Numbered from the stretch's first letter, positions 38,121 to 45,887 are shown. The stretch is DNA of 64,000 bases from Caloranaerobacter sp. TR13 (GCF_001316435.1 NZ_JXLL01000009.1:1-64000); one strand, 5' to 3'. Program-made: numbers and translations. Notes: generated from the sequence alone by a model not told the origin.

Positions 38121-38612
38121 TTAATCATATGCCTTTTTATTTACTTCTCTTGCTTCTTCTTTATTTAAAGCAGGTGCTTCAAAACTATAATGTAACTCCT
38201 TACTAAACCTATCTTCTATCTTGTGAAAATCTCCACTACCAGAAATTAAATTAAAATCTTTAGAAACATCAACCCATAATACTGTATTTCCATACTCATC
38301 TCTGGATATTAATGTATAATAATTCATTTTAAATTTCATTTTTAAAGCTACTTTTAAATTTCCAGCCTTTAAAGAATGAACACTTAATTGTTTATTATTA
38401 ATCATTAAAACACCTTCAAAGACATTTGGTGTTAATATATTTCTAGTTAATTTCCCTTCCAACCTTATATTAATAACTTCTCCTTGTTCGTCTTTATCTT
38501 GAATATAGAGATACCCTTGATAAGTTTTATCTACTTGCATTGGAATTTTATAAAAAATAATTAAAAATGTAAAAGCAATTAAACCAACTAAACATTTCTT
38601 CTTTTTAATCAA
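38121..38612 (-). CDS. Membrane-anchored extracytoplasmic protein of unknown function
   Basis: About 163 residues; TTG 38612 directly after GGGGGTG is one start, ATG 38630 another. One N-terminal helix (CLVGLIAFTFLIIFYKI), then a beta-rich domain with GYLYIQDKDEQGEVINIRLEG. No family recognised. It lies in the same direction as its neighbours with gaps of about 50-70 bp. Confidence 0.6.
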   Translation of the reverse strand: MIKKKKCLVGLIAFTFLIIFYKIPMQVDKTYQGYLYIQDKDEQGEVINIRLEGKLTRNILTPNVFEGVLMINNKQLSVHSLKAGNLKVALKMKFKMNYYTLISRDEYGNTVLWVDVSKDFNLISGSGDFHKIEDRFSKELHYSFEAPALNKEEAREVNKKAYD

Positions 38613-38666
38613 ATTCACCCCCATATTCATTTAAATTTCTGATAGTTTTGATTATTTTTATTAACT

Positions 38667-39167
38667 CTATAAAAAAAGTGTCATAATAATAAACAATATT
38701 ACTACTATAAGTAACCCTAATATAACAGACTTAATCATATATTCCTCATGATCTCTGCTTTTTTTCAAAAAATAATAATCAACAAAATAAATTATAATTC
38801 CAATACTTAATGCTATTCCACCAATAATTGTAAAGTCTTTTGTTGTCAATAATGATTTATAAGATAATTTATCATTTACTCTAATTATCCCGTTTATGAA
38901 CATTAAAATTGCTAGAATATAAAAACTTACTATATTAGCTTTTCTATATTTTTCCTTAAACACCTCATCTTTTTCACTCATAATTTTACTACGTTTAGGA
39001 GTTATAAGCATAATATATTTACTATAATATTGCTTATTATAAGAAAATAAAACCGCCATAATAAATAAAACTGCTGATAATACAAGCATTACCATACTTA
39101 ACCCTAGTAAATAACTTAATATTAAACATAATATAACAATAAAAAGCATAAATATAATTTCTCTCAC
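38667..39167 (-). CDS. Membrane protein of unknown function
   Basis: 166 residues from GTG 39167, 7 bases after GGAGG; an upstream ATG at 39215 is possible but has no site. Five hydrophobic segments, with a polar stretch PKRSKIMSEKDEVFKEKYRKAN between the second and third. No family recognised. Confidence 0.6.
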   Translation of the reverse strand: MREIIFMLFIVILCLILSYLLGLSMVMLVLSAVLFIMAVLFSYNKQYYSKYIMLITPKRSKIMSEKDEVFKEKYRKANIVSFYILAILMFINGIIRVNDKLSYKSLLTTKDFTIIGGIALSIGIIIYFVDYYFLKKSRDHEEYMIKSVILGLLIVVILFIIMTLFL

Positions 39168-39291
39168 TTCTATTCCTCCAATCGGTGTTTTAAATAATAT
39201 TATTTCTAAATACAATAAAATACCAGTCTCTCATCTTATTTTCATAAAAATATCTAAAGACAAAATAGTTAATATAGTTTACTATATTTTC

Positions 39292-39381
39292 TACATTTAA
39301 TAGCAATTTCCTCCATGATTATCTATTTTTGTATAAATTAATTTTTTGCATAGAAAAAGCCGAAGTTAACCTTCGGCATAA
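39292..39381. repeat. ~90-bp repeat, copy A (terminator plus conserved trailer)
   Basis: Plus-strand CATTTAATAGCAATTTCC, then CTCCATGATTATCTATTTTTG, TAAATTAATTTTTTGCATAG and a GCCGAAG hairpin. Two further copies lie at 47001-47095 and 48592-48687 with roughly 80-90 percent identity by eye. Copies A and C bound the accessory island as direct repeats. Confidence 0.75.
39352..39377 (-). terminator. Terminator overlapping the HAD gene stop
   Basis: GCCGAAG and CTTCGGC stem-loop followed by TTTTTC on the minus strand; the TAA stop is in the loop. Confidence 0.85.
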
Positions 39382-40280
39382 GCAATCTCTTTTCCCAAGA
39401 TAAATTTATTTATAACATGGGCTACTCCATGTTGATCATTTGTATATGTTACATAATCAGCAATTTCTTTTACTTTAGAAAAACCATTCGCCATCGCTAC
39501 TCCTAACCCTGCATTTCTAATCATATGCTCATCATTTTCTGAATCTCCTATACAAATTATTTCCTCGTTTTGTATTCCTAATTCTTCTGCTATTTTCTTA
39601 ATTCCTGTCCACTTATTACAACTTTTATTAATAACTTCTAGAGTAAACTGAAATGGCTTTACTACTGTATATTTATCTGAAAGCTTTGTTGAAATCTTAT
39701 CTAAAATATCATCTTCCAATCTTTTAATCCCTTTGTAACGCTTGTCTTGTATAATATCACTTGTATGCAATTTTTTAAAAAACTTTTTCATTTTCATTAC
39801 AGCATCAATACTATCGTTTATAATTGTTATTTTATATATCTCAATATCATCGCTTAATGAATTGAAATCTACTAGTTTTAAAGGTACATTGTTGGCTATA
39901 GACTCAAATCTACTAAAAATGTCATCTTGAAAAACTAATATACTATCTCTTGTATATACATTTAAACTCAAGTTTAGTTCTTTGGTTAAACCATAAATAT
40001 ATTTTAGGTCTTCGATATTTAATCCATTACTCTGAATGACTTTGCTCATAGTATTGTTTAATACCAAGCCTCCTGCACATGATACTGAATAATTTTCATC
40101 ATCTATTATATTTAATTGTTCTAAATAAGGAAGCATTCCACCAAATATTCGTCCAGACGCTAATACAATTTTAATATCCATACGTAAAGCTTCTTGTATT
40201 GCTTCAAAATTTTCTCTTGATATCTTATGCTCTTTATTTAACAAAGTCCCATCCATGTCCAATGCTAATAGTCTATACAT
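39366..40280 (-). CDS. Cof-type HAD family phosphatase
   Basis: 304 residues. HAD motif I LALDMDGTLLN (5-15), motif II VLASGR, motif III lysine near NKSCNKWTGIKKIAEELG, and motif IV CIGDSENDEHMIRNAGLGVAMANG. The cap is type IIB, so sugar phosphates or flavin nucleotides are typical substrates. ATG 40280 after GGAGG. A short, broken copy of its 3' part lies at 47.1 kb. Confidence 0.9.
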   Translation of the reverse strand: MYRLLALDMDGTLLNKEHKISRENFEAIQEALRMDIKIVLASGRIFGGMLPYLEQLNIIDDENYSVSCAGGLVLNNTMSKVIQSNGLNIEDLKYIYGLTKELNLSLNVYTRDSILVFQDDIFSRFESIANNVPLKLVDFNSLSDDIEIYKITIINDSIDAVMKMKKFFKKLHTSDIIQDKRYKGIKRLEDDILDKISTKLSDKYTVVKPFQFTLEVINKSCNKWTGIKKIAEELGIQNEEIICIGDSENDEHMIRNAGLGVAMANGFSKVKEIADYVTYTNDQHGVAHVINKFILGKEIAYAEG

Positions 40281-40428
40281 AGCTGAATTTCATCCTCCTA
40301 TTTATTTAAGAATTCTATAATATGTTTTTTATTTGAATTGAAGATTTTGTTCTTTAAATCTCCTGTTATATATTATCATAATTTTTTATATAATTCTTCT
40401 TATTAGAAACAGAAATCTAACCAAATAA

Positions 40429-40677
40429 TCACTTGAAAGTGTACTCTAAATCATTAACAACATAATCAATCCATTCATCTTGAGAATAAACAATAACAGG
40501 TAATCCAGCTTCTTCTGCTGTCTCTCTAGTTACTGCATCTAAATGATTTTCTTCAGATTCTACAGTTCCAGCAAGTATTTGAATGCCAACATTTGGATGT
40601 TTGAAAAGTAATAAATCAATTTCTCCTTTCCGTTCTCTTGTAATAAACGCGGTTACTTTCTCCAAGCTATCACTCAT
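40429..40677 (-). pseudogene. Nudix hydrolase, C-terminally truncated
   Basis: 82 residues only, where relatives have 140 or more. It keeps the Nudix box (GTVESEENHLDAVTRE, then TAEEAGL, about 37-59) but stops shortly after it at YTFK. ATG 40677 follows AGGTGGAG. The helix and strands after the box are absent, so it is probably a remnant or a minimal protein. It is the last cargo-type gene before the conserved HAD gene, i.e. the edge of the accessory island. Confidence 0.65.
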
Positions 40678-40722
40678 TTACTCCACCTACCTTGTTAGAT
40701 TATATCAAACTCCCCTAAATTC

Positions 40723-40748
40723 AGAGGCTGACACAAACATCAGCCCCT
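40723..40748. other. Hairpin between aminoglycoside adenylyltransferase-like and Nudix genes
   Basis: AGAGGCTGA and TCAGCCCCT form a 9-pair stem with one wobble. There is no T-run, and no TAAC/GTTA cores, so it is neither a typical terminator nor a member of the attC-like set. Confidence 0.5.
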
Positions 40749-40782
40749 TGAGGTAATTTAATTACTCCAAAACTATACTCTA

Positions 40783-41637
40783 TTAAAAATCAGTAGCATC
40801 AGTAGGCAAATGTTTAATTTTATTAATATATTCTGTAACATTTATATCGTCTTGCATGGGATATGTATACTCAAACTTTTCAGCTAATACTTTACCAATG
40901 TTCCGTATTAAAATACCTGCTCTGAAAAGTTTTTCCCACATATCATCATAGTCTACAGTTGGATATAGATTTATAAAATCATTATAGCGTTTTTCAGATA
41001 ATAAACGTTTAAACCACTTTCCACACTTTCCAACATTAACTTTCCAATTATATCTTAATCCTATTTCCCATGATAAAACTTTTTTTATGCAGTCTATTAA
41101 AATAACATCAAACATATATTTAGCATATGGTAATTCATCTCTCCATATCCCTTTTGCTATATATGTTTGAATCCACCAAAATTCATTAAGTACTCTCTCA
41201 AACTCATTTTTAGTCGGCTTCTTTACATAGTGTATACTCTCATTTGGTGAACTTAATTTTGGTGCCATATTATCTTTATCCAATAATATTTTACTTAATG
41301 TATCTTCTTTAATTACTTCTTTTATTTTGGAAATATCACAAAATCTTAAATCTATTCTTACACCATCTTTAAATTGCATTAAAAAAATATATGAGCTATC
41401 ATTGAAATCATTCTGTTGCAAGATAACAATATCTCCAAACCTTTTAATCCATGCCGGATTAGTTTTAAAACTTATATCTTCTATATTTGTTATAAAAAAT
41501 ACGATGTCATAATCCTGCATAATATCTTTGGGAGCATTTGGATTAATTCTTGAACCATTAATCATTACAACTCTAACTCTTTCTTCTTGATTAGCAAAGT
41601 TTAAAATTTGACTGATAACTTCCTCTTCTTTTCTCAC
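40783..41637 (-). CDS. Aminoglycoside 6-adenylyltransferase (ANT(6)/AadE) family protein
   Basis: 284 residues from GTG 41637, 8 bases after AGGAG; this matches the family start (VRKEEEVISQILNFANQEERV), while the frame itself runs on to 41676. The nucleotidyltransferase motif is MINGSRINPNAPKDIMQDYDIVF (about 28-50) with the two catalytic aspartates. Family members add AMP to the 6-hydroxyl of streptomycin, but many chromosomal relatives have no shown resistance role. Full length, apparently intact. It is a frequent gene-cassette or island passenger. Confidence 0.85.
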   Translation of the reverse strand: MRKEEEVISQILNFANQEERVRVVMINGSRINPNAPKDIMQDYDIVFFITNIEDISFKTNPAWIKRFGDIVILQQNDFNDSSYIFLMQFKDGVRIDLRFCDISKIKEVIKEDTLSKILLDKDNMAPKLSSPNESIHYVKKPTKNEFERVLNEFWWIQTYIAKGIWRDELPYAKYMFDVILIDCIKKVLSWEIGLRYNWKVNVGKCGKWFKRLLSEKRYNDFINLYPTVDYDDMWEKLFRAGILIRNIGKVLAEKFEYTYPMQDDINVTEYINKIKHLPTDATDF

Positions 41638-41722
41638 GTCTACTACTCCTTTCCCCCATAAAGTGTCTTTAAACAATTCGTGCCATGTACTGGCCTTAGA
41701 TCAATAAATTGCCAACACAATA

Positions 41723-41952
41723 TCATCTGACAATAATTTTATTGTAAAATGTTTTTATTTCCCAGTTTATTCCAAAAAGATTATTGTTTTTATTTAAGAC
41801 ATCACCTTTATTATAATAATATACGTTCCCTGAACTACAAAATTCGATAAAATCATTCGAAAGTAATTCATTCATTTTTTCTGCCGATAGTCGTGTTTCT
41901 GTTTTAAATAATTCTTTTTCAAGTTAAATATACATCTTTCAAGTAATTCCAT
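41723..41952 (-). pseudogene. DUF4440 (NTF2-like) protein remnant, frameshifted and truncated
   Basis: ATG 41952 (after GAGGAG, spaced about 10) starts MELLERCIF in one frame; after a 1-base shift the other frame continues with LEKELFKTETRLSAEKMNEL, LLSNDFIEFCSSGNVYY and KGDVL, the DUF4440 pattern, then stops at 41723. The second half of the usual ~125-residue domain is missing. It sits between the cyclase remnant and the adenylyltransferase gene. Confidence 0.7.
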
Positions 41953-42168
41953 TTCTACTCTACTCCTCTTTTATGCAGATTTCTATACTCTTAACAATTC
42001 CCACTTCATTTATTATATTTTCATTTCACATTTTCTTACTATTGTGATAAAACTTAAAATTATTTAGGAATTGCAACTAACAATTCCTGTTTCCAACTTC
42101 TCTGAACTAGCTCCAAAGGGAATATCTCTTGGCGGTGTTTGCAACCGACGAAAAAATGTGGTGTGTTA

Positions 42169-42219
42169 GCTTAACCACAAAAAAATCTTTAGCACTCTTG
42201 CAAGAATACATTGTTATGT
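42169..42219 (-). repeat. attC-like site 0
   Basis: Minus strand: ACATAAC (R''-like) ... GTTAAGC (R'-like, a perfect GTTRRRY), 51 bases overall. The flank before it, CAACAGC, resembles GACAGC of site 3. The internal stem is weak (TCTTGCAAGA). It starts 30 bp after the end of the cyclase remnant. Least certain of the five sites. Confidence 0.45.
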
Positions 42220-42248
42220 GCTGTTGCCACCCATTCTCAAGCGATATG

Positions 42249-42694
42249 CTAAATTTTTGCTACAACTCTTACTATAGATGCTTCAGCTCTTATTTTAAAG
42301 GAAATGCTATTATTTCAAAACTTTTTATTGGTAATAATTCTGATAAATTTGTCATGTTTTCTACTATAAGTATATTATAATTAAAGAGCATTTTGTGTAT
42401 TTTAAATGGATATTTGTCAGGCGATGGTAAATCTATTCCTAACATTTTTATCTTTTTTTCGATAAAAAAGTCTGGTAATTCTTTATCTACGATAGGATAG
42501 TTTGTAAAATACTCTTCTGTTCCGTATTTATCACTATGATTTGTATAAAGTAAAACAATATCATTTTCAGATACCATATCTGAATATTCTTCTTTATATG
42601 TAATTACATTTTCATTCCGAACATCTAGTAAACATCCTTTGCCTATAAACGTATCTAGAGCTATTTCATCTATAAATGTTTCGCTATTAGTCAA
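42249..42694 (-). pseudogene. Cyclase family (metal-dependent hydrolase) remnant, N-terminus missing and frameshifted
   Basis: The frame from TTG 42694 reads TNSETFIDEIALDTFIGKGCLLDVRNE, IVLLYTNHSDKYGT and LGIDLPSPDKYPFKIHKMLF, the C-terminal half of the cyclase/kynurenine formamidase-like family. The first ~90 residues, with the HxGTHID metal motif, are absent: the reading frame meets attC-like site 1 at once. Near the end a missing A breaks FPLK; the next frame continues IRAEASIVRVVAKI to TAG at 42249. Confidence 0.75.
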
Positions 42695-42735
42695 GGGTAA
42701 CCGTTCTCAGACATCACGGGAACACTGTGTTATAT
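42695..42735 (-). repeat. attC-like site 1
   Basis: Minus strand: ATATAAC ... GTTACCC, 41 bases, with GTTC and GAAC pairing inside. Preceded by GAGGACGTC, also found before site 4 (AGACGTC). It begins 13 bp after the stop of the alpha/beta hydrolase and its other end abuts the truncated cyclase. Confidence 0.55.
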
Positions 42736-42748
42736 GACGTCCTCAGAA

Positions 42749-43501
42749 TCATAAATCTCCCTTTAAAAACTTAATGGTTATATTTCTGTAAAACTCATTT
42801 TTACTCAACATTAATGGATGTTCTCCTTCAGATGTAAATATTGTCAACGATGATTTTATTTGTTTTGCAACACCAGTTAATCTTTTATCAATGTTTTTTA
42901 CTAAATTATCATTTAAACTCCCTGTAATAAGAACAGGACAAGTAATTTTATATAAATTATTTTTAAAATTATTTCCATATTCTCTAGCATAATTAATTAA
43001 CATTTCACTATCTGCATCTACTACCTTTTCCCAATCTTCTCCATGCATATAATACCAAAATTTATCCCCACCATTCTTTTTTGCAATTTGTCTTTCTTCT
43101 TTTATTTTTTTGGCTTCTTGTATTGTTAGCTTCTCACCAATAAAACTGTCCGCAATAACTTTATTAACAATTTCAGATTTATTAATTGCAAAATTAAGCG
43201 CTAAAATAGCTCCTCCACTAGTACCTAAAATATTTATCTTATTTAACTTTAACTTATTACATAACTCAAATATTACTTTAGTATTCTCAATCCAATAATC
43301 TTTAGGAAAAACTTCTAATCTTTTGGATTTACCATGACCAATCATATCAACTAGAATTATTTTATAATAATTTGAGTAATACTTCGCTTCTTCCTTTAAC
43401 ATTTTAGATGAAGCAGTATTTCCATGAATCATTAATAATGGTTCACCTTCACCAATCACTTCATAATATATACCATAACCTTCATAATTAATATAGCTCA
43501 T
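42749..43501 (-). CDS. Alpha/beta hydrolase
   Basis: 250 residues. Oxyanion region LLMIHGNTASSKML (about 23-36), nucleophile serine in ILGTSGGAILALN (GxSxG, Ser about 96), acid in ITGSLNDNLV and histidine in SEGEHPLML. Apparently intact. Substrate unknown. ATG 43501 after AAAGGAG, 43 bp from attC-like site 2; its stop is 14 bp from site 1, so it reads as a complete gene cassette. Confidence 0.88.
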   Translation of the reverse strand: MSYINYEGYGIYYEVIGEGEPLLMIHGNTASSKMLKEEAKYYSNYYKIILVDMIGHGKSKRLEVFPKDYWIENTKVIFELCNKLKLNKINILGTSGGAILALNFAINKSEIVNKVIADSFIGEKLTIQEAKKIKEERQIAKKNGGDKFWYYMHGEDWEKVVDADSEMLINYAREYGNNFKNNLYKITCPVLITGSLNDNLVKNIDKRLTGVAKQIKSSLTIFTSEGEHPLMLSKNEFYRNITIKFLKGDL

Positions 43502-43543
43502 AGATAACTCCTTTCAATCTTTATTTACCATAAAGAAGATGTT

Positions 43544-43609
43544 ATATAACGTTCGAAGTTGCGAGGGTATTCCTGAGTAATTGGAGCGAAGGCGTACTCG
43601 CTGTTAGCC
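43544..43609 (-). repeat. attC-like site 2
   Basis: Minus strand: GGCTAAC ... CGAACGTTATAT, 66 bases. GCGAG/CTCGC pair inside the TAAC/GTTA cores. It starts 14 bp after the final stop of the DUF5680 remnant and ends 43 bp before the alpha/beta hydrolase start. Confidence 0.65.
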
Positions 43610-43623
43610 GAAGAACCTCCACA

Positions 43624-44070
43624 TTATTTTATATAACCTCCATGAAAATATGATCTATATACTTCTTCATTCTCATAAAAAATACTTTCCGTTCCTTTAA
43701 AGAAAACAATATTTCCTTCATTTGAGCACCTATATTTATACTTGCCTCTGATACATTCTTCTGGACCACGAAAAGGTTTTTCTTCCGACACTTTTTGAAG
43801 TGCCTCTCTTAATGTTTATATAAAACCTTCTGGTATATTCTCTTTAATCATTTTGCCGTAATAATTCATACTCCATATAGGTATTTGTTTAAAGTATACT
43901 ATTTCTTCTCCTGAAAAATCTTTTTCACCAAAATAGCTATCTAAATAATAGTAATCATTTTCTTCAAAAGCAAGATCTTTAGAAAATTTTCGAGAAGATA
44001 GAACTTTACCTTTTTGAGCAGCATATGTATTTCTTTTTGCATTAACTAAAAACTTTCCTAAATTATTCAA
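43624..44070 (-). pseudogene. DUF5680 domain gene interrupted by an in-frame stop
   Basis: TTG 44070, 8 bases after AAAGGGG, starts NLGKFLVNAKRNTYAAQKGK, then FEENDYYYLDSYFGEKDFSGEE and IPIWSMNYYGK, the DUF5680 pattern. A TAA at 43816-43818 ends it after NIPEGFI, but the same frame goes on with LREALQKVSEEKPFRGPEE, IVFFKGTESIFYENEEVY and SYFHGG to a second TAA at 43624, completing the usual length. So a single nonsense change broke it, unless the stop is read through. Cassette between sites 3 and 2. Confidence 0.8.
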
Positions 44071-44104
44071 TTCAATATCCCCTTTCATATTGTAGCGGTT
44101 TTTC

Positions 44105-44179
44105 ACTTAACGTTTTGAGCATTCCAGCAGCACCTTTTCGCATTCACCATGGCAAAGCTGCAGGAATGCTGTGTTATCT
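44105..44179 (-). repeat. attC-like site 3
   Basis: Minus strand: AGATAAC ... AAAACGTTAAGT; the right core GTTAAGT fits GTTRRRY exactly. Inside, AGCATTCC pairs perfectly with GGAATGCT, then GCTGC with GCAGC after one extra base on each side, as in the stem with extrahelical bases of true attC sites. 75 bases. Spacers between core and stem are 2 and 6 bases, the same as in site 4. Best folded member of the set. Confidence 0.7.
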
Positions 44180-44317
44180 GCTGTCCCGTTCAGCACTAAA
44201 TTTACTTTCACATTCACATAATAATATTTAAAAAACAACTATCCATATGTTCCTTTATTATCTACAAAATTATTTAGTTTTTCTATTTAATGACAGCAAT
44301 TACTTTGACTTCTAAAA

Positions 44318-44623
44318 TCAAAATTTATTCTGAGCTAATCCTTTAAGTAAAACAACCCTCTTTTCAACAATTTTTTTGTGTTGTTCTTCTGTCCATGCAG
44401 GATTTTTATTCTTCCAAAACTTGTTACATGGAATTTCTATACATTCTCCACAATGCTCTAGCTTTTTATCAAATACACAGCATTTATAAAAATCACAAAC
44501 ATCAAGTCCTACTTCATGTAACCAACATGGCTTGCCCTTTATAGCATGACATCCTTTGCAATTCTTTTCATAAATTCTGCAATCACTACAAATGCATCCA
44601 CATGCTCCAATAACTTTTTCCAT
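44318..44623 (-). CDS. DUF3795 domain protein (cysteine-rich)
   Basis: 101 residues from ATG 44623 after AAAGGGGG; upstream in-frame starts lack a site. Cysteine pattern GACGCICSDCRIYEKNC, CHAIKGKPCW, CDFYKCC and HCGECIEIPC matches DUF3795, a small presumed metal-binding protein of unknown function, common in methanogens and clostridia. Full length and apparently intact. Lies between attC-like sites 4 and 3. Confidence 0.85.
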   Translation of the reverse strand: MEKVIGACGCICSDCRIYEKNCKGCHAIKGKPCWLHEVGLDVCDFYKCCVFDKKLEHCGECIEIPCNKFWKNKNPAWTEEQHKKIVEKRVVLLKGLAQNKF

Positions 44624-44724
44624 AACAATTCCCCCTTTTTTTAATAGTAAACAAATATGGTTATTCATCTGATTATGCATATGTACTTTGAGTTACTAAT
44701 CTAAAAAACTTTCATAGTGATGGC

Positions 44725-44803
44725 ATATAACGTTCCTGAGTTTGCTGACATTAATGACTTTCCCTTATTTGATAGCTTCAATGTCGACAAGCTCATGTTA
44801 GAG
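44725..44803 (-). repeat. attC-like site 4
   Basis: Minus strand: CTCTAAC ... GGAACGTTATAT, 79 bases. GAGCTTG faces CAAACTC (one mismatch) and GACATT faces AATGTC. Core spacers of 2 and 6 bases as in site 3. Begins 18 bp after the stop of the 44.8-kb hypothetical gene. Confidence 0.65.
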
Positions 44804-44821
44804 GACGTCTTCCATTGCCTA

Positions 44822-45280
44822 CTATTTAACCTCTATTAAAAATGCATAATTAGCTTTACCTTGTTTCCATTTTGCTAATACTTCATAAATATATCTACCT
44901 TTTTCTTTCGGGACTACTATTTTATTTTCTCTAATCTTTTGAGTTATGGTTTTACTATCTTCCCATAATCTCACAGTTAATTCCTCAGGCTTATAATATG
45001 TAACAATTTCTAACTCTGTTCTAGCTTCAACTACTAAAGGTTCTTTATCTTTCACAAGTTCTGGTGGTGCTGGTGAATCAGCACAAAAACCTGTTTTACC
45101 ACCTAATAAAGTTTTATATTCCCATGAATAAGTTCCTAATACCGCTTTGATATCATCAAAGCTTGATTTTACAATTATTTGTGGAGGTTCTTTCAAATTA
45201 GTCTTCCTTAAAAATTGTTGGTACAATATAAAAGATATGATTATAACAATGCATAACAAATAAAACCATTTTTTATTCAT
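44822..45280 (-). CDS. Membrane-anchored protein of unknown function
   Basis: 152 residues. N-terminal helix (WFYLLCIVIIISFILYQQFL) and a soluble exterior domain with GTYSWEYKTLLGGKTGFCADSPAPPEL and a C-terminal KGRYIYEVLAKWKQGKANYAFLIEV, which looks like an immunoglobulin-like strand pair. I recognise the pattern from clostridial and bacillar hypothetical proteins, not a named family. ATG 45280 after GAGGTG. Confidence 0.7.
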   Translation of the reverse strand: MNKKWFYLLCIVIIISFILYQQFLRKTNLKEPPQIIVKSSFDDIKAVLGTYSWEYKTLLGGKTGFCADSPAPPELVKDKEPLVVEARTELEIVTYYKPEELTVRLWEDSKTITQKIRENKIVVPKEKGRYIYEVLAKWKQGKANYAFLIEVK

Positions 45281-45362
45281 TTTTACACCTCATTTAAATA
45301 CAATTGAATAGAATATGGTCCTTACTGTGTACTTAAAGATTTTTGATGTTAGTATAAAATCA

Positions 45363-45887
45363 TGGACACATTTAGTTTAACAATATAGAATTAAGTTAAG
45401 TGAAAGGATGTGCCCATATGAGTAAAAGATATAATGAAGAATTTAAACAAACAATACTTGAATTATAAAAGTCAGGTAGTACTATAACTGATTTAAGCCA
45501 CGAATATGGTATCCCCCGAACTACTATCTATACTGGATTAAAGATAATACAGAAATATAAATTGATGATAATGAAACTGTTACCCACAAAAACATTATCA
45601 AATTGAAAAAAGAAAATACTAGATTAAAAGAAGAAATAGAAATATTAAAAAAGGCTTTAACCATATTCGCGAAAAAATAGATGATAAATCACTTATCTAT
45701 TTTAAAGAAAGAAGAAATAAACCATAAAAAATATAGAGATTACAATGAAGCTAGGCTTGCTATCTTTGAATATATTGAATCCTGGTAAAACAGAAAAAGG
45801 ATACATGGCAGTATAAACTATATGACACCAGAACAGTTTGAGAATTATTTAAAGCATGCTTCTTAAATGTTAAACTTTTTGTGTCCA
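45363..45887 (+). mobile_element. Degenerate IS3-type insertion sequence remnant
   Basis: 525 bp bounded by TGGACACATTTAGTTTAAC and the inverted GTTAAACTTTTTGTGTCCA (16 of 19 match). Inside, a transposase OrfA starts at ATG 45418 (SKRYNEEFKQTILEL) but stops at codon 17 and then is frameshifted, with KSGSTITDLSHEYGIPRTT recognisable as its helix-turn-helix. A short OrfB end remains (RIHGS...YMTPEQFENY). The catalytic DDE core is deleted, so the element is dead. Confidence 0.85.

Noticed and set aside
40723-40748. AGAGGCTGA hairpin as an attC-like site or terminator
   Set aside because: No core boxes and no T-run on either strand.
42129-42380. Plus-strand open frame of 83 codons across attC-like site 0
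   Set aside because: No ribosome binding site, odd composition, and it runs over the cyclase remnant on the other strand; a chance frame.
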